Source: Pempheris klunzingeri (lineage: Eukaryota; Chordata; Actinopteri; Acropomatiformes; Pempheridae). From it: a stretch of DNA of 64,000 nucleotides. Positions 19,478 to 32,600 of this stretch are shown piece after piece. The stretch spans positions 2,992,083 through 3,056,082 of the forward strand of contig NC_092035.1 of assembly GCF_042242105.1 (NCBI RefSeq). The letters run 5' to 3'. The notes beneath the pieces are model-generated. The model was not told the DNA's origin. It ran no database searches and saw only the letters and a program-made list of their open reading frames with translations. How positions within the stretch are numbered: position 1 is the first letter of the stretch; every line of letters starts with the position of its first letter. The position numbers and the translations under genes are program-made.

Positions 19478-22336
19478 CGTGTATACTACTGCATATGGCC
19501 ACACTTGGCTGTCACGCCTACACACACCATTTCACCCTCTTCCACACAAACATGTGAAGCACACACATGAGGCGCTGCATCGAGGCTGGAGACACACGGG
19601 AAACAACGATGATCATGCTGTAGAACCTGAAGAACATTCGCTTCTCAGTAAACGATACAACTTCTGCTGTACTCACCAGCCCAGCACAAGCTCTGTCACT
19701 CTTTAAAACTGAAGACGAGTCAATGCCACCAACCGACTACTTTCATATTTTTTCTATTAAGCAGCAGATTTAAACGTCTTTGTCAAGTTAAACAGAGCAG
19801 ACTTATCCGAAGCTGTGCCCCGAAGAAGAACCGCATCAGTGTGTGAAAGAGGAAACGGCACTCATATAAGGAAGTTGAAGAACAGAAAAACTGACAGGAC
19901 TGATGAAATTGCTCTGCCAACCCCCACCTCACATGCAATGGCACAGTCCAGCACCAAACCACAACCCACCCTCAGGGTGCAGGAAATGTGACCGGCCAAC
20001 ATTTCCTCTTCTAAAGGTTTTGATGAGCAAAGCGCAGGTGGACTCAGTATCTCATCATATGTGGCACAGATGCAGACACTCACGGTCCTCAGAGGGTGAG
20101 CCTCATGAGGTTTTGAGTGAAATGTCTCCACAATTATTGGATAGATCGTCATGAAATTTGGTACAGATATCCAAGCCCCCTGTTATGTCTCGTCAAGTTT
20201 GTAAAGTTTAGCTCGTGTGTTGTGTATTTCCTGTTTTATTGTGGCGTTCAACTCTTCCCTCCTGATTCAGGCCCCACTTGTGTGTGTGTGTGTGTGTGTG
20301 TGTGTCACTCCTGATTGAGTCCACCTGCGTCCTTATTATTGAAATTTTCCATTTTAGATTAAAAAAAAAAGTCCCCTGTTTTGTTTTGTTTCTGCTGTTT
20401 GTTCCTGTGTATTTCCTGCTTTATTTCACTTCAGTTTAGGTGCAGCGGTCAGGTTAGCGTGTGGCAAGTTGAAGCAAAGCGTGCACGATGGTGACCATGA
20501 GGGTGATGATGGAAAATTCTTCGGACCTCTGGTTTCAAATTCAACCTCAGTGGGTTTTGTTGTGGCTTGGTTGACTCATAAGCAGAATTAGATGGCTCTC
20601 TTTGAGTGTGTGCGTGTGATTTGGATGACATAAGTAGAAAAACTGTGACCTCTGAGTTGTATTTCCTCTGTAAAACACAATCTGGTGCAACATTTATATA
20701 ATTTATAACATGGTGATGCTATAGTACTACTAACCTAGCATCATGACAGTGGTGTTCTTGCTTGGGTGGAAATGATCAGTTCTATTCTGATGTGAGGCTT
20801 TGAATATGCAAAATGTAGATGTTCACACCCAATAAGTTCTCTCCTAACTACATTGTATTTATGAAGCATAGATGACACCTAAAACTCAAAAAATACTTCA
20901 AATCATTCGAGAAAGCCCTGACACTGTGGTGCATTATGGGTATCACTGCAAGCTTTTTTTTTTGTTTTTTATGCACATGTGGCTTAGAACTCATTATTTA
21001 CATCAGCTGCATTTGATGAAATCCCTCAGCTGTAATCGTATGTTGTGAGCAGGCGCTGTTTTGGGTGAAATTTACCAGATTTTTGGGAGAATTTTTTGAA
21101 TTAGACTGAATTTGTCATCCCTGCACTTGGTCTCCGTGTAGGATGGGATGTTTAAAAGTTAGCTTTCTGCATAAAGGTCCCTGTCTAGTCTGGAAGTGTT
21201 TGCACAACTGTGCTAATGCATCATACAACGTATAGGCATGGATGTTTAGTAATTTATAGGGTTTATAGTGAATCTTGTTACCAAAAGTGAAAATATAATA
21301 CTGCCCAACACTTGTTCTACTTTTAAGTTGTCCTTTATTATTTCCCAGTGTTCCTGGGAGGCATTTTACTGGATTAAAATGTCCGATATGTTACTGTCAC
21401 AGGGTCAGTTATTATCTAACAAACTACCTGAACGTGAAAACTGTTATATCAGCAAAACCTTTACACTCAACTGTCCGACAGAGGGAGATACAGGCCACAG
21501 TTAGTGAATGAAGTAATGATGTCAAGCCCCTGCAGTCACAGGAAGAAATCGACTTTACAAGCAAAGTTATGGTTCATTGAATAAATCATTGCATTAACAC
21601 AACTTATGCCCACTGCTTTTCCGAGCTGTAACTCTTATTTAAGCAATTTTAATGATGAATATGCTTCTTACCAAAAAAATCATCCACCAAAAGTTTAGAC
21701 TTATTGTAAGCAATGTGGAGAATAAATGTCAACGAAATAGCTTCAGTGCTACATTAATAAATCAGCCCCGTATTTTAAATGTGTAGATTTTTGAATGGAG
21801 TTTGGTGCAGCGAACGAATCTGTCCAATGTAATGAGGAATACCTTTCATCCACATGCATTTGGGCTGTCTGCGCTGTGTGGTTCAGTTAGAGTGATGGTC
21901 ACCAGTGGGACGGTCCTGCGTGATGCTCTGCTGTCACGCTCATCAAAGACAGCGAGGGGCAAAACGGTAGAACCGCGGTTTTTCCTTCAAAGTAAAAGCT
22001 CAGATTTTCTGAGGCGCACAAAAACAAAAGTGCCAACAGTAGCCTGTATGTCATTCAGTTCAATTTGCAGAGAAGCGGGTTTAAGATAAAATATGCATCA
22101 TATTCAGTATTGTAGCCTGAGCAATAGAACTTCTGTGAGCCGTATAGATGGTGATCTTTAACACAGACCCTTTCCTTTTATAAATTTCTTATTTTCCCTT
22201 TCTAGCCCATGCTATTGATAATTACTTTATATTGCATTTTATGAGCTCAATTACAATACTCGTTATTACGTTTTCTGATCCGGAGAAACAGCCAGGATAG
22301 ATGAACACAGGAAGATCACGGCAGCAAAACACTTAC
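19441..22336 (-). other. ptk2b: ptk2b 5' intron
   Basis: Presumed intron between the noncoding first exon (donor at 22336-22335) and the ATG exon. It contains (CA)n at 19441-19475, (GT)n at 20279-20305 and a dispersed repeat near 20045-20182. Otherwise I see no coding exon on either strand. Confidence 0.45.
20045..20182. repeat. Dispersed teleost repeat fragment
   Basis: The words aaatgtctccacaattattgg and tcatgaaatttggtacagat belong to a repeat I recognise as common in teleost genomes (ACTATTGGATGGAT and ATGAAATTTGGTACAGA words). The family name is unknown to me. Confidence 0.5.
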
Positions 22337-22724
22337 CGCGTATGCATGCGTGCTTTTAATTTGAAGTGCCACAGGAAGTCTGCGTGTCACAGCGGCTGAC
22401 TTGACGCGGCTGCTGCTGCTACAGTTGTGCACACAAGCAAAAGTGATGCCAACATCCGCTGAGAGGGAGGGAGAGAGGGAGGAGAGGGGGAGAGAGAGAG
22501 AGAGAGAGAGAGCAGTGTGGACAAAAAGAAGCTGTTAAAGGAAGGAACCACCTTTATTTCTCATTTCCTCGTCTATTTCCTTCTGTTTTGGTGATCCAAG
22601 CCTGTGCGATCCAGCCGGACTGTAATGCTCCAGCAAGGCGGGGCTGACCCTCCTGTCTCAGATCGGACGAACCAGATCCAGAAGAGTGCCGCTGCTGTTC
22701 TGGTCGCCAAACGGAGACCCAGGC
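22337..22724. promoter_or_regulatory. Candidate bidirectional promoter of ptk2b (minus) and arhgef7 (plus)
   Basis: On the minus strand, ACGCG|gtaagt at 22337 looks like the end of a noncoding ptk2b first exon. On the plus strand the arhgef7 start codon is at 22725. Between them lie GC-richer sequence, CTG repeats near 22410 and a (GA)n-rich tract at 22462-22515. No TATA box is evident. Divergent transcription is inferred from the splice donor and the arhgef7 5' UTR. Confidence 0.5.
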
Positions 22725-23412
22725 ATGAATTCGGCCGAGCAGACGGTAACGTGGCTCATAACGCTGGGGGTCCTGGAGTCTCCCAAGAAGAGCATCTCGG
22801 ATCCGGAGGCTTTTCTCCAGACGTCCCTGCAGGATGGAGCGGTGCTGTGCCGGCTGCTGGAGCGGCTCAGACCCGGGACGGTGGACAAAGTGAGTGGATG
22901 GAATAAAAGAGCCCATTAGATATAGATATATATGGTGTATAGAGATAACTCAGATCAGCTCCAGGATGAATAAATAAACCTAAATAGCCAGTTATAGACT
23001 TCTATTGTAGGCATAATTAAATATTCAGCGTTTTGTTCTCACTTTGACATAAAAGTGTCTTTCTGAGAATAATAAAGAATCAAATATATATATTTTAAAT
23101 TGTAGTGATGTTACTGATACTCTTGAACACTACTTATCTAATAAACAGGCTGAAGATCACAGTGATAATTTGTTTATTTCCATTCTGTCCTCACCTTCAT
23201 GTGCTTTTATTTTGGGGTTTTTATTTTCTTCTTCAAATCTAACTAAGTTTATGACTAATTTTTTTGGTTTTTGCTGTTATTTCTATTACTCTCAGGAGGG
23301 AGGGGGAGATAAAAACGGAGGAATGTATGTGCATAAATGTGATGCCTGCATATTGCTGTAATTCTAATAATGCTAATATAACACATGTACTTATACTGAA
23401 TATGGACATATG

Positions 23413-23488
<76 letters not shown>

Positions 23489-25567
23489 CTCGTCATATCC
23501 TCCTCTGGCTTATCCCACCTCCCTGGGAGGCTGGAGATCTTAATCAAAGCAGCGTCTGTCCGCATAGAGTGTGGGCAGTGCGTCTTTCAAAATAAAGGCA
23601 TAAAAGCAGCTGCGGATCACCTCCTGTTACATTTATTTCACCCCTTTTTTAGGAGCACCTTTGCTACACCTTGTCCAGTTTTGTGACGTTATCAGACTTC
23701 GTTTCAAAGTTATATAATATATGTTTTGTAATAGAGTTGCTTCTTCATTCGCTTTTGGCAGATGTGATAAATAATGCAGGCTAGGGCGACAAAAAAAAAA
23801 CAGTAACTGAAAAAATAAAGCCACACCACACTACAACAACTAGATTATTAATTACGAACTGCAGTAAAATAATGGGGGGTGTATTATTTACTTTTAGTTC
23901 CAAAATGTGTGAAAACGTCACTCAAGCGATGCTTTACTTTGAAAGTTCAAACCGGATGTTGGACTTATTAGCTAGCTTGATGCTGGTGAGCAGCAAGTGG
24001 CAAGTGCACCAGCAACGCCTGGAATAAGATTGTTTCCATGCGGGGAAAAATAAATAAAAAAACCTAAAACACCTCCATTAACAGTTTGCCAACATTTCGT
24101 GCCATAATTTGAAGCTAATTTAGCTACTTTCTGTGTGTAGTTTTTCCAGGAACCGAGGGGCGACAGCGACTGTCAGAGGAACATCAGCGAGTTCCTCAAA
24201 GGCTGCGGGTCTTTCGGTGTGGAGGTGAGTTATCATACCAGTAATTAACTGTTAATACTCTTAACTCAGTGAGAAGTGTAGAAATCAGGCCGCTACTTAC
24301 ACACACAACTCTGTTTTTCTCTTCAACCGCCATTTAAACCAACATACCGTGCTGTTTGACAGTGACGTCTCTTCTGCCGTTAATGTTCAGCCGTTACTCC
24401 CTTTAAAGGCTCCGGGCAGCAACAGCTACTGTTCTCACGGGCCACCTGGACAGGTGTCTTTATGGGTCAATGTAGCTGATTAGTGATGAAAATACTCACA
24501 CGGTGTGTAGTTTGTTTGATTCATAGTTAGTTACATGACAAAAATGCCCTCTTGGAGGTAGATAAAACATGATAAAGTGCCTTACATGCAGGCACAATGT
24601 GCAGGGAAACGTTAGAAGATGCACTCACTGGTGCCCAGTGCAGAATTTATGATACTTATATGTAGGTGTCCTTCCAGAGGAGAAAACATGATCTAGTGCC
24701 TTCTAGGGTGGCTTTCAATGGAGAAAATGTGATGCAGGGCCCCTTAGGGTGCCCTTTAATGGAGAAAATGTGATGCAGTGTCCCTTAGGGTGCCCTTTAA
24801 TGGAGAAAATCTGATTCCAGTGCAGAAAACATGATATAGTGCCTTCTAGGGTGGCTTTCAATGGAGAAAATGTGATGCAGGGCCCCTTAGGGTGCCCTTC
24901 CAGTGGAGAAAACGTGACGCAGTGCTGTCTAGGCTGCTCCTCTAGTAGACAAAATGTGATGCAGGGCCCCTTAGGGTGCCCTTTAATGGAGAAAATGTGA
25001 TGCAGGGCCCCTTAGGGTGCCCTTTAATGGAGAAAATCTGATTCCAGTGCAGAAAACATGATATAGTGCCTTCTAGGGTGGCTTTCAATGGAGAAAATGT
25101 GATGCAGGGCCCCTTAGGGTGCCCTTCCAGTGGAGAAAGCGTGACGCAGTGCTGTCTAGGCTGCTCCTCTAGTAGACAAAATGTGATGACATACACTCAT
25201 ATGAAGGTATATTGCTGCGAAAACCTGCCGGCACAGATGAACTCCATGCATGTGAATAAAGAGGAGCCGTGCACGCAGCTCAAACAGCTGCACACAGCAG
25301 GTGAAAGTTTTGTGAGAATGAGTAGTTGCCAATACTGTCTTTACTTGAAGCAATATTGATGAGACATGTGGAGGAAGATTATCACATGATAGAGACGATG
25401 TAACATCATAATCTGTGTGCAAAATCAACACAGAAAGTTTGGCTGTTGGCTTCTAAGATATCTGTAATGTTATCAGAGTGTGTGCATGTTGTGTGTTTGC
25501 ACAAGTGTGGGTCAAGCCAGGTCACATCCTGCCCCACAGTGGGTGTGGAGAGAGGGCTAGTGAGAAG

Positions 25568-25601
<34 letters not shown>

Positions 25602-28600
25602 TTGATCTTAGCCTAGGAATCCTAATGGAAAAGAGCAGATTATGCAACATAGTCTTGAGCTGCAGACCTATAACAAGGTTTTGCTCCACACTTGGGTCGC
25701 CCCTAAAAGCTCAGTCAATAATGAGGGAGGTGGCTCAGGGAAAAAAAAAAACCCCAACCTTGCACACGTGGTAAAGGAGCAATAGAAAGAGAATGAAAAG
25801 ATGAAATGGAGTCAAGGAGAAGGAGGAGGGTGGGAGGGTGACGTAATGCAACACGCCAGGCAGCCAGTGGATTTTCCAATCAGGTTGATTAGACGCATGT
25901 CAGCCATGTTGCTGGAAGCCAAGGCCTCCATTACCAGCAGCCTGGCTGACATCAGCGTAGTAATTCATTGGACAAGCAGAGGACGAGACAGACCGTCTGT
26001 CCAATAGAGGAGGATTACAGAGTGGACGGTGCCAGTGGGACTGTGGATGAGTTCTGACTCCATGATTAACCATAAGATCATAAATTTGGCTTCTGCTATT
26101 AATTAAACTTCATCGGCTGGGATATTGATTGGGTGCTTTTAGAGTGCTTTTTCTGCAGCATTAAATTAAGCGCTGCCTACTAACAGGTAAGCTCTTAAAG
26201 CAGTCGCTGGCTCTTGTTTTAAGCACGCTGTGATTACGTGCACGTCACAGCTACAGGTGAGAGCCTTTTCACTTCAGGCGCAGCATGCAAAGACGAACAT
26301 GACTGCATGTTCTTTAGTTATTTCTCTTTTATTTGGTTACAAATTGTAACAGCATCAGTTTATATTTATATCCTATCATTTCATTTAATGAAAAGAATAT
26401 TTATTTGATTTGCACCATCGAAATTCTTTCAGGGATTAATAGTGCGACTTGTATTTCAATATCAAATTCACTTTTTTTTTTTTTTTCCATTAGTGAGGGA
26501 TAAGAGTGTCTTTGTTGCCGACACCACACATGTCATTCTTAGTGTCAGATTTCAGTATTGATCAAGTGCATTGATACAGCATGGTACTGGAACAAGAGGC
26601 AGCTAAATACATAAAATATGTGCAAATGCAACTGTAGCACATTTCCACTGCAGCAGTGTATCCTGGCCCAAAGCCAGTGGGAGGGGTGAAAGTGTGTATC
26701 AACTGCTCGGACTACTAATCAGGCCGTGTGTATAAATCAGACCGAGTGGATTCTTGACAGGAGGACTCCATTAAAGAATAGTGGAGCTGCTGCCATTATT
26801 AACTTTGGGGTATTTGATTTAAAATAGTTTTAAATTGAGTCTGTAATCAGGATGTCTCAGCTTTGACTTTGACGCCCCAGGTTGCTCCCACCTTCACGCC
26901 TTGGGAATGTAGAAGTCAGTCAGTGTGTGCTATACACAAGATTAGGGGCTTCAGAGGTATTTTGATTATGTGTGTGCGCGTGTGTGTGTGTGTGTGTGTG
27001 TGATGGGGAGATTACAAGGGGGGAGCTCAGACTTTGAGTAATCCTGCTCCAGACTGCAGTTGGTTCAGAGATGTAAACCCCCACTGAACTTGTGCGTTTC
27101 TTCATTTTTAGGCTTGGCGTATGTTTTCTTAGCGCAGATTCTATCTAGTAAAGAGGGCTAAAACAGAGGAGGGTGTATTACAAAGGAACAGGACCACCAC
27201 ACATGTCTAATTCAGTAACCACACGTTACAATGTGCTTTTAAAAACTATATTCGCTCTGTTATTCATCATCACATCTCAGTGTGAGATCCATGCATGGAA
27301 ATGTCAGTGAGACAGCTGTGTGTCCTCGGTCACGTCATGCTCCATAAATGTATTATGACAGTGTGAATGCGTTGTTTCTTTTCTCTTCTGTCTCATACTC
27401 CTCTTCACTTTATTGCTGTTCCAAAGTTCATTTTTAATATTCTTTATTCGGGTTTTCTACTTTTAGCCGTTTGAGGTCAATGACCTTCTGTCGGGGCTGA
27501 ACTTCTCCAAGGTCCTGAACTGCTTGGTTGCCCTTAATAAAGCTACTGAAGGTAAGATTATTGTGTTTGTGTGTGTGAGAGAGTGTGTTTGTAATATTTC
27601 TTTTCTTTTCTTTTTTTTATTGTGTTTATATAAATGCTTTACAGCTTCATATTTTTATTCATATTATTAAAAGTAGTTCTAATAGTGGTATCATATGCTA
27701 TAATGTCATTTTCTGTTTAGCTGTATAGAATAATTTGATCTTACCAGGATTCACAATGAATGAATTTTAGACACTTTAATAGTTTAAGCATTAATTGAAC
27801 CATTGTGTGCAGATTTAGGTGTTTCTGAAGACAGCGTGTGCGTGCCACACGCCTCAACATTGAGGATCAAGTCATTTGACTCTCTGAACACTCAGAGTCG
27901 CTCCTCTAAAGCGATTCTGCCTCAGTATCGCAGCCTGGTGAGTTACCATAGCAACGACAACAACACATCTCCCGAGTAATGATGGTGGACAAACACTGAC
28001 TGGGGTTAGATATACAGAGCTGATATTCTGTACAAGAAAAAAAAGCCACGGAGGCTCCTCTCTTACTAGTAAACACACACCTTCCTGATGTTATTCATGC
28101 TCTATCTTCCCTGTCCTCCTCTTCCTCAGGACATGTCAGAGGGCAGCGGGTGTGGACACTTGCTGGTCAAGGCACGCTTTCCCTTCGAGCAGACCAATGA
28201 GGACGAACTCTCTTTCGCTAAGGGCGACATCATCAACGTGATCCGCCAGGAGGACGGTGGCTGGTGGGAAGGCTCGCTCAACGGCAAGTCCGGGTGGTTC
28301 CCCAGTAACTATGTACGGGAGCTGAAAGGAAACGGTGGGTGTGCTTCATTCAAGTCCATGTCATTTGTCAGTTACAAATCTGTGTGTAGGTCTCATATTA
28401 ACACCAGTAACCTGCACTGCTGCTTTCTTTTAGCTGTAGTATGGTTTCTTATGGAAGCTGACCGACTTAGTTATCCTTGAAACATACGGTAATGAATGCA
28501 AATTTATGTGTAGCTAGTATTTCGGTTCATTTAATCAGAAATTCCTAAGGGGTTAAGGATAACTTCAGTGTTTGAAGGCATTCCTTTCAGAGACTTCACA

Positions 28601-29601
28601 TTTTCAGGCCGGTGAGTTTGTCATAGAAATATGAGAACAACATTAAGAATATGGATTAATTTGCACCCATCCTCCCGCGCTTCTCAGAGCTGTATCCTTG
28701 TGGCCTGTTTGATTGTGTTGGTTGATTTCTGAGGACGGGAAGCAACAGACGAAGGAAGGAAACCCTGCAAGCACACAAAGACAGGAAGTTCCAAAGTTGC
28801 TGTATAGAAAGGAACTTCCTGACTTAAAGTTTTCTGCAGAAAACAAAGACCATGATAACAGAGCACTGAGGAATGGAGGCAGATCCACATGGCCAGTGGG
28901 AGTTTGATGTTTGAGGGACCCAAGCTTATGATAGCTGTGGTTGTTTGTCGGGTGAACAGCAGTGAATTGCCTGCCGAACTATAGGTTATATAGCAGTCAT
29001 TGAACTAATGCAAGGGACAACAGTGAACTGAAGTACATGATGTTATTATAGGCAGCACAAAGCTGAAAAAACAATAACCAGGACGGTGAAATGACATGAC
29101 ATCATGGAGTAAATTGAAGCATTCAATAATGGCCGTCCTACATTTTGCAGCATGTATGGCTACATCATTTCCCTGCTGGAAACTTCAGAAAGGACACATT
29201 TTCCTGTGTAATTCTATTGAAGGGGGATATGACTGGTCTGGTTGGGTCCTATGGGATGAGTTTGCACACTTATTATTTTCTGTTCAAGTATGTCGGTTGT
29301 CACTGCTCATGCTGACCGCTCATCTCTGTTGTATATATTTTACCAAACAAAAACACGTATGCTACATGAAATGTTCGTAATTTTAAGTATAAATCAATAT
29401 AAATGCCTGTTTTGTGTGTCCTTCTCCCCCCCCCCACTCTTGCTTTATAGACAAGTCATCAGACAAGCCAAAGTCTGGGACACTGAAAAGCCCCCCCAAA
29501 GGTTTTGACACCTCTATCATCAATAAGACCTACTACAACGTGGTGAGCATCATACTTTCAACGGGCTCTGTTTTAAAACTGTCCTCATTCTTTCAGGAGC
29601 A

Positions 29602-29634
<33 letters not shown>

Positions 29635-32600
29635 CTGTGTGTGTGTGTGTGTGTGTGCTTTCTATCTCTTGTTGTATTTATGGACTGTGAAATCAATTAT
29701 GCCTCATCCACACATCCAATTAATGATTGTGTAGCTGTGTCTGTGTGTGCATAAGCATGTGATAATTTGGGTGTGTGTGTGTGTGTGTTGTCGTCTGGCT
29801 GAGCGTGTGAGTGAGAGTGCCACAGATGTAATGTAGGTTATTTCTTCCATTTCAGTGGTTTCTGGGGCAGCCTTGCCCCAAGGTTGGCTTCTGTCGCTGT
29901 GTGTGAGTGCTTGTGTGCGCTTTAATAATGCAACAAGCTGCCACAGTCTCTCCAGACAGCCCATCTTTGGTCGGGGTACCTGACTCTCTCTCTCTCTCTC
30001 TATCGCGTGCACACACAGTCACAGACCCTGCCTGAAGTCAAAGCTGTTCCCAGACAGAAATGCTTAACAAAAAGAAGTTATAAATAAAAAAGAAAGTCTT
30101 TTTTTTCTCTTTCTTCTAATGGAGCCTCTAAAAAGCTTTACAACGGAGGCTCGTATGAGTAGAAGACGCAGGCTTTGGGTTTTATAGTTTCTCTTTCACA
30201 TCAGTAAGACATAAAAAAAAATGACTGGAGTTCAATTTTACTACCTGCGGTCCTGAGGGGAGACACAGCAACATGTGTTACTTGTCTAAAATGCAGTAAT
30301 TCATTACCACAGGGTGGTAGGTGAGCAGGAGTAGGAGTAGGAGCAGAGTAACCTATTACATCTGAATTCTGTGTTTCATATGTATGGGTTCAGTGATTGA
30401 AAACTGGCATTACTAGAAGTAACCAATGATTTTTCTATTTTCATTATCTGTCATTTATTTTCTTGACTATCTAATTAGTATATTAAACATCGGATGATAG
30501 TGAAAAATGTCCATCACAGTTCCCCAGAGCTGAAACCAGACATGTGATGATTAATTCAACTCAAATTCTAAACAGCCATCCTTCCTACATAGAAAAAAAA
30601 AGATTTTGAACTGCTCTCATCTTCTCCATTACTTATTCTTCATATCGCTCACGGCCTGCGTCAGGTCCTGCAAAACATCCTAGAAACTGAGAATGAATAT
30701 TCGAGGGAGCTCCAGAGTCTGCTGGGCTCATACCTGCGCTCACTTCACCCCACAGACAGGTACGGTTATTTTTACACTTCTTCCTGTTTTATTCAACAGT
30801 TTTATTTAGAGGTAGCGCTGCACACATGCATATCGTTACCAATACCCATATATATAGTACCGCATATATAGTAGCCCATATTGTACAAGCACTGTTACAA
30901 AATGCACTGTGCATGGATTACTGTTTTGCAGACTCAGCAGTGTTGACATCAGTCACATTCAGGGAAATCTGGAGGAGATCTCAACCTTCCAGCAGATGTT
31001 GGTTCAGTCTTTGGAGGAGCACACAAAGTCAGTGCACCAATGTCTACCTGTATATATATGTTATGTTTAATCTATTAAATGCAATAATTGACACAGTGGG
31101 ATTTTCGCCATGGTACAGTAAAAGGTTTATTGCACGTGTTAGTCCTAAATTACAACAGTATAGAGTTGACAAGAGAGCTGAAACGATTTATTCAAAAATA
31201 CTCCAACTTTTTAGGTCGGACAAAAGTTTGAAAATATGTTCTTGTGTTTTTTTTTCCATTTTGCTATTTATTTCTGACATTTTACAGACCAAATATTTAA
31301 GCAATTAACTGACATTAGACGCAGAATAAAAATGAGATGAATGAAAACCTGATAATGGCCAATATCAAAGCAACAGCGACATCTAGTGGTAGACTGAAGA
31401 AACATACAGCAGGTCTCTTTTTAGAGACAGCAGAACATGAATTTTAAGTTTGAAAGATTTGTAATAAATGCTAATATGAATGTCATCTCTCAGTTAAAGA
31501 CACTTTGAATTCCTGAGGACTAACTGATTGAATGCTCACGCTGTCATTGTTGTGTGTGTGAAGACTGCCAGAGAGCCAGCAGAGGATCGGGGGATTCTTC
31601 CTGAGCCTGATGCCCCAAATCAAGATCATCTACGTGGCCTACTGCTCCAACCACCCGTCTGCTGTTAATGTGCTCACACAACACAGGTGCAGTCAGAGAA
31701 ACACTGTGTTTTGCAGGTGTGTCCGCTCGTGCCTTGTATTTATGTTGTGTGTTTGGCGTGGCGTCACAGTGAGGAACTGGGGGAGTACATGGAATCCAAA
31801 GGGGCGCCCCCTCCTGGGATCCTGGCTCTGACCACTAGTCTGAGTAAACCCTTCACCAGACTGGACAGATACCCAACGCTGCTGAAAGAACTGGACAGAC
31901 ACATGGAGGTAAGCTTGAATCTGTCCGTCTGCAGTCCTTTCGTTGTTTTAACATATCTCTACTAAACAAGAACTTGCCAGCAGGATCTGAATCCCCATGC
32001 ATGATCCTGGGAAAAATAATATCTTCAATGTGTTTCTTTGTATCAGGACCAACACCCTGACAGAGCTGACCTCCATGCTTCCATAACGGCCTTTAAAAAC
32101 TTTGCAGTAAGACTCAAACACACATACACATTAGTGGCATTCAGCATACTGAAGGATTACTGACAGTGAATCAGTTTCCTGAGCTTTAACAGTCAACAGA
32201 GTTTATTAAAAATGCTTCATGTGCCTGTGACTGCTTCTGTGGTTGTGTGTGTGTGTGTGTTCAGGTTCAGTGTCAGGAGGTGAGGAAGAAGAAGGACCTG
32301 GAGTTGCAGATTTTAACAGAGCCAATCAGAAACTGGGAGGGGGATGACATCAGAACCCTGGGCCCTGTTCTCCATATGTCCCACACCACAGTCCACACAC
32401 AGAACTGTCAGGTACTCATCAGAAACCTTCAGACTATTGGAAATACACCCTTCCAAATGACAAGAGTGTTGAGTTTAAGTTACCGCAGAAGAGAATGTAA
32501 AAAGGTTCTTTGTTTTTCAGGAGTCAAATGAACGCTACCTCATCCTCTTCCCTCACACTCTGCTCATGCTCTCTGCCAGCCTGAGGATGAGTGGATTCAT

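Larger units (their letters stand above)
22725..27937 (+). other. arhgef7: arhgef7 CH-domain exons 1-4
   Basis: Exons 22725-22889, 24141-24224, 27467-27551 and 27813-27937. They encode the calponin-homology domain ([47 protein letters not shown]) and the RIKSFDSL linker. Introns 1 and 2 (1.25 and 3.2 kb) hold a (CA)n tract, a minisatellite and two enhancer-like blocks. Confidence 0.93.

Noticed and set aside
30826..31308. Plus-strand 160-codon ORF
   Set aside because: It overlaps arhgef7 exon 30932-31027 in the wrong frame, and the rest is intron.
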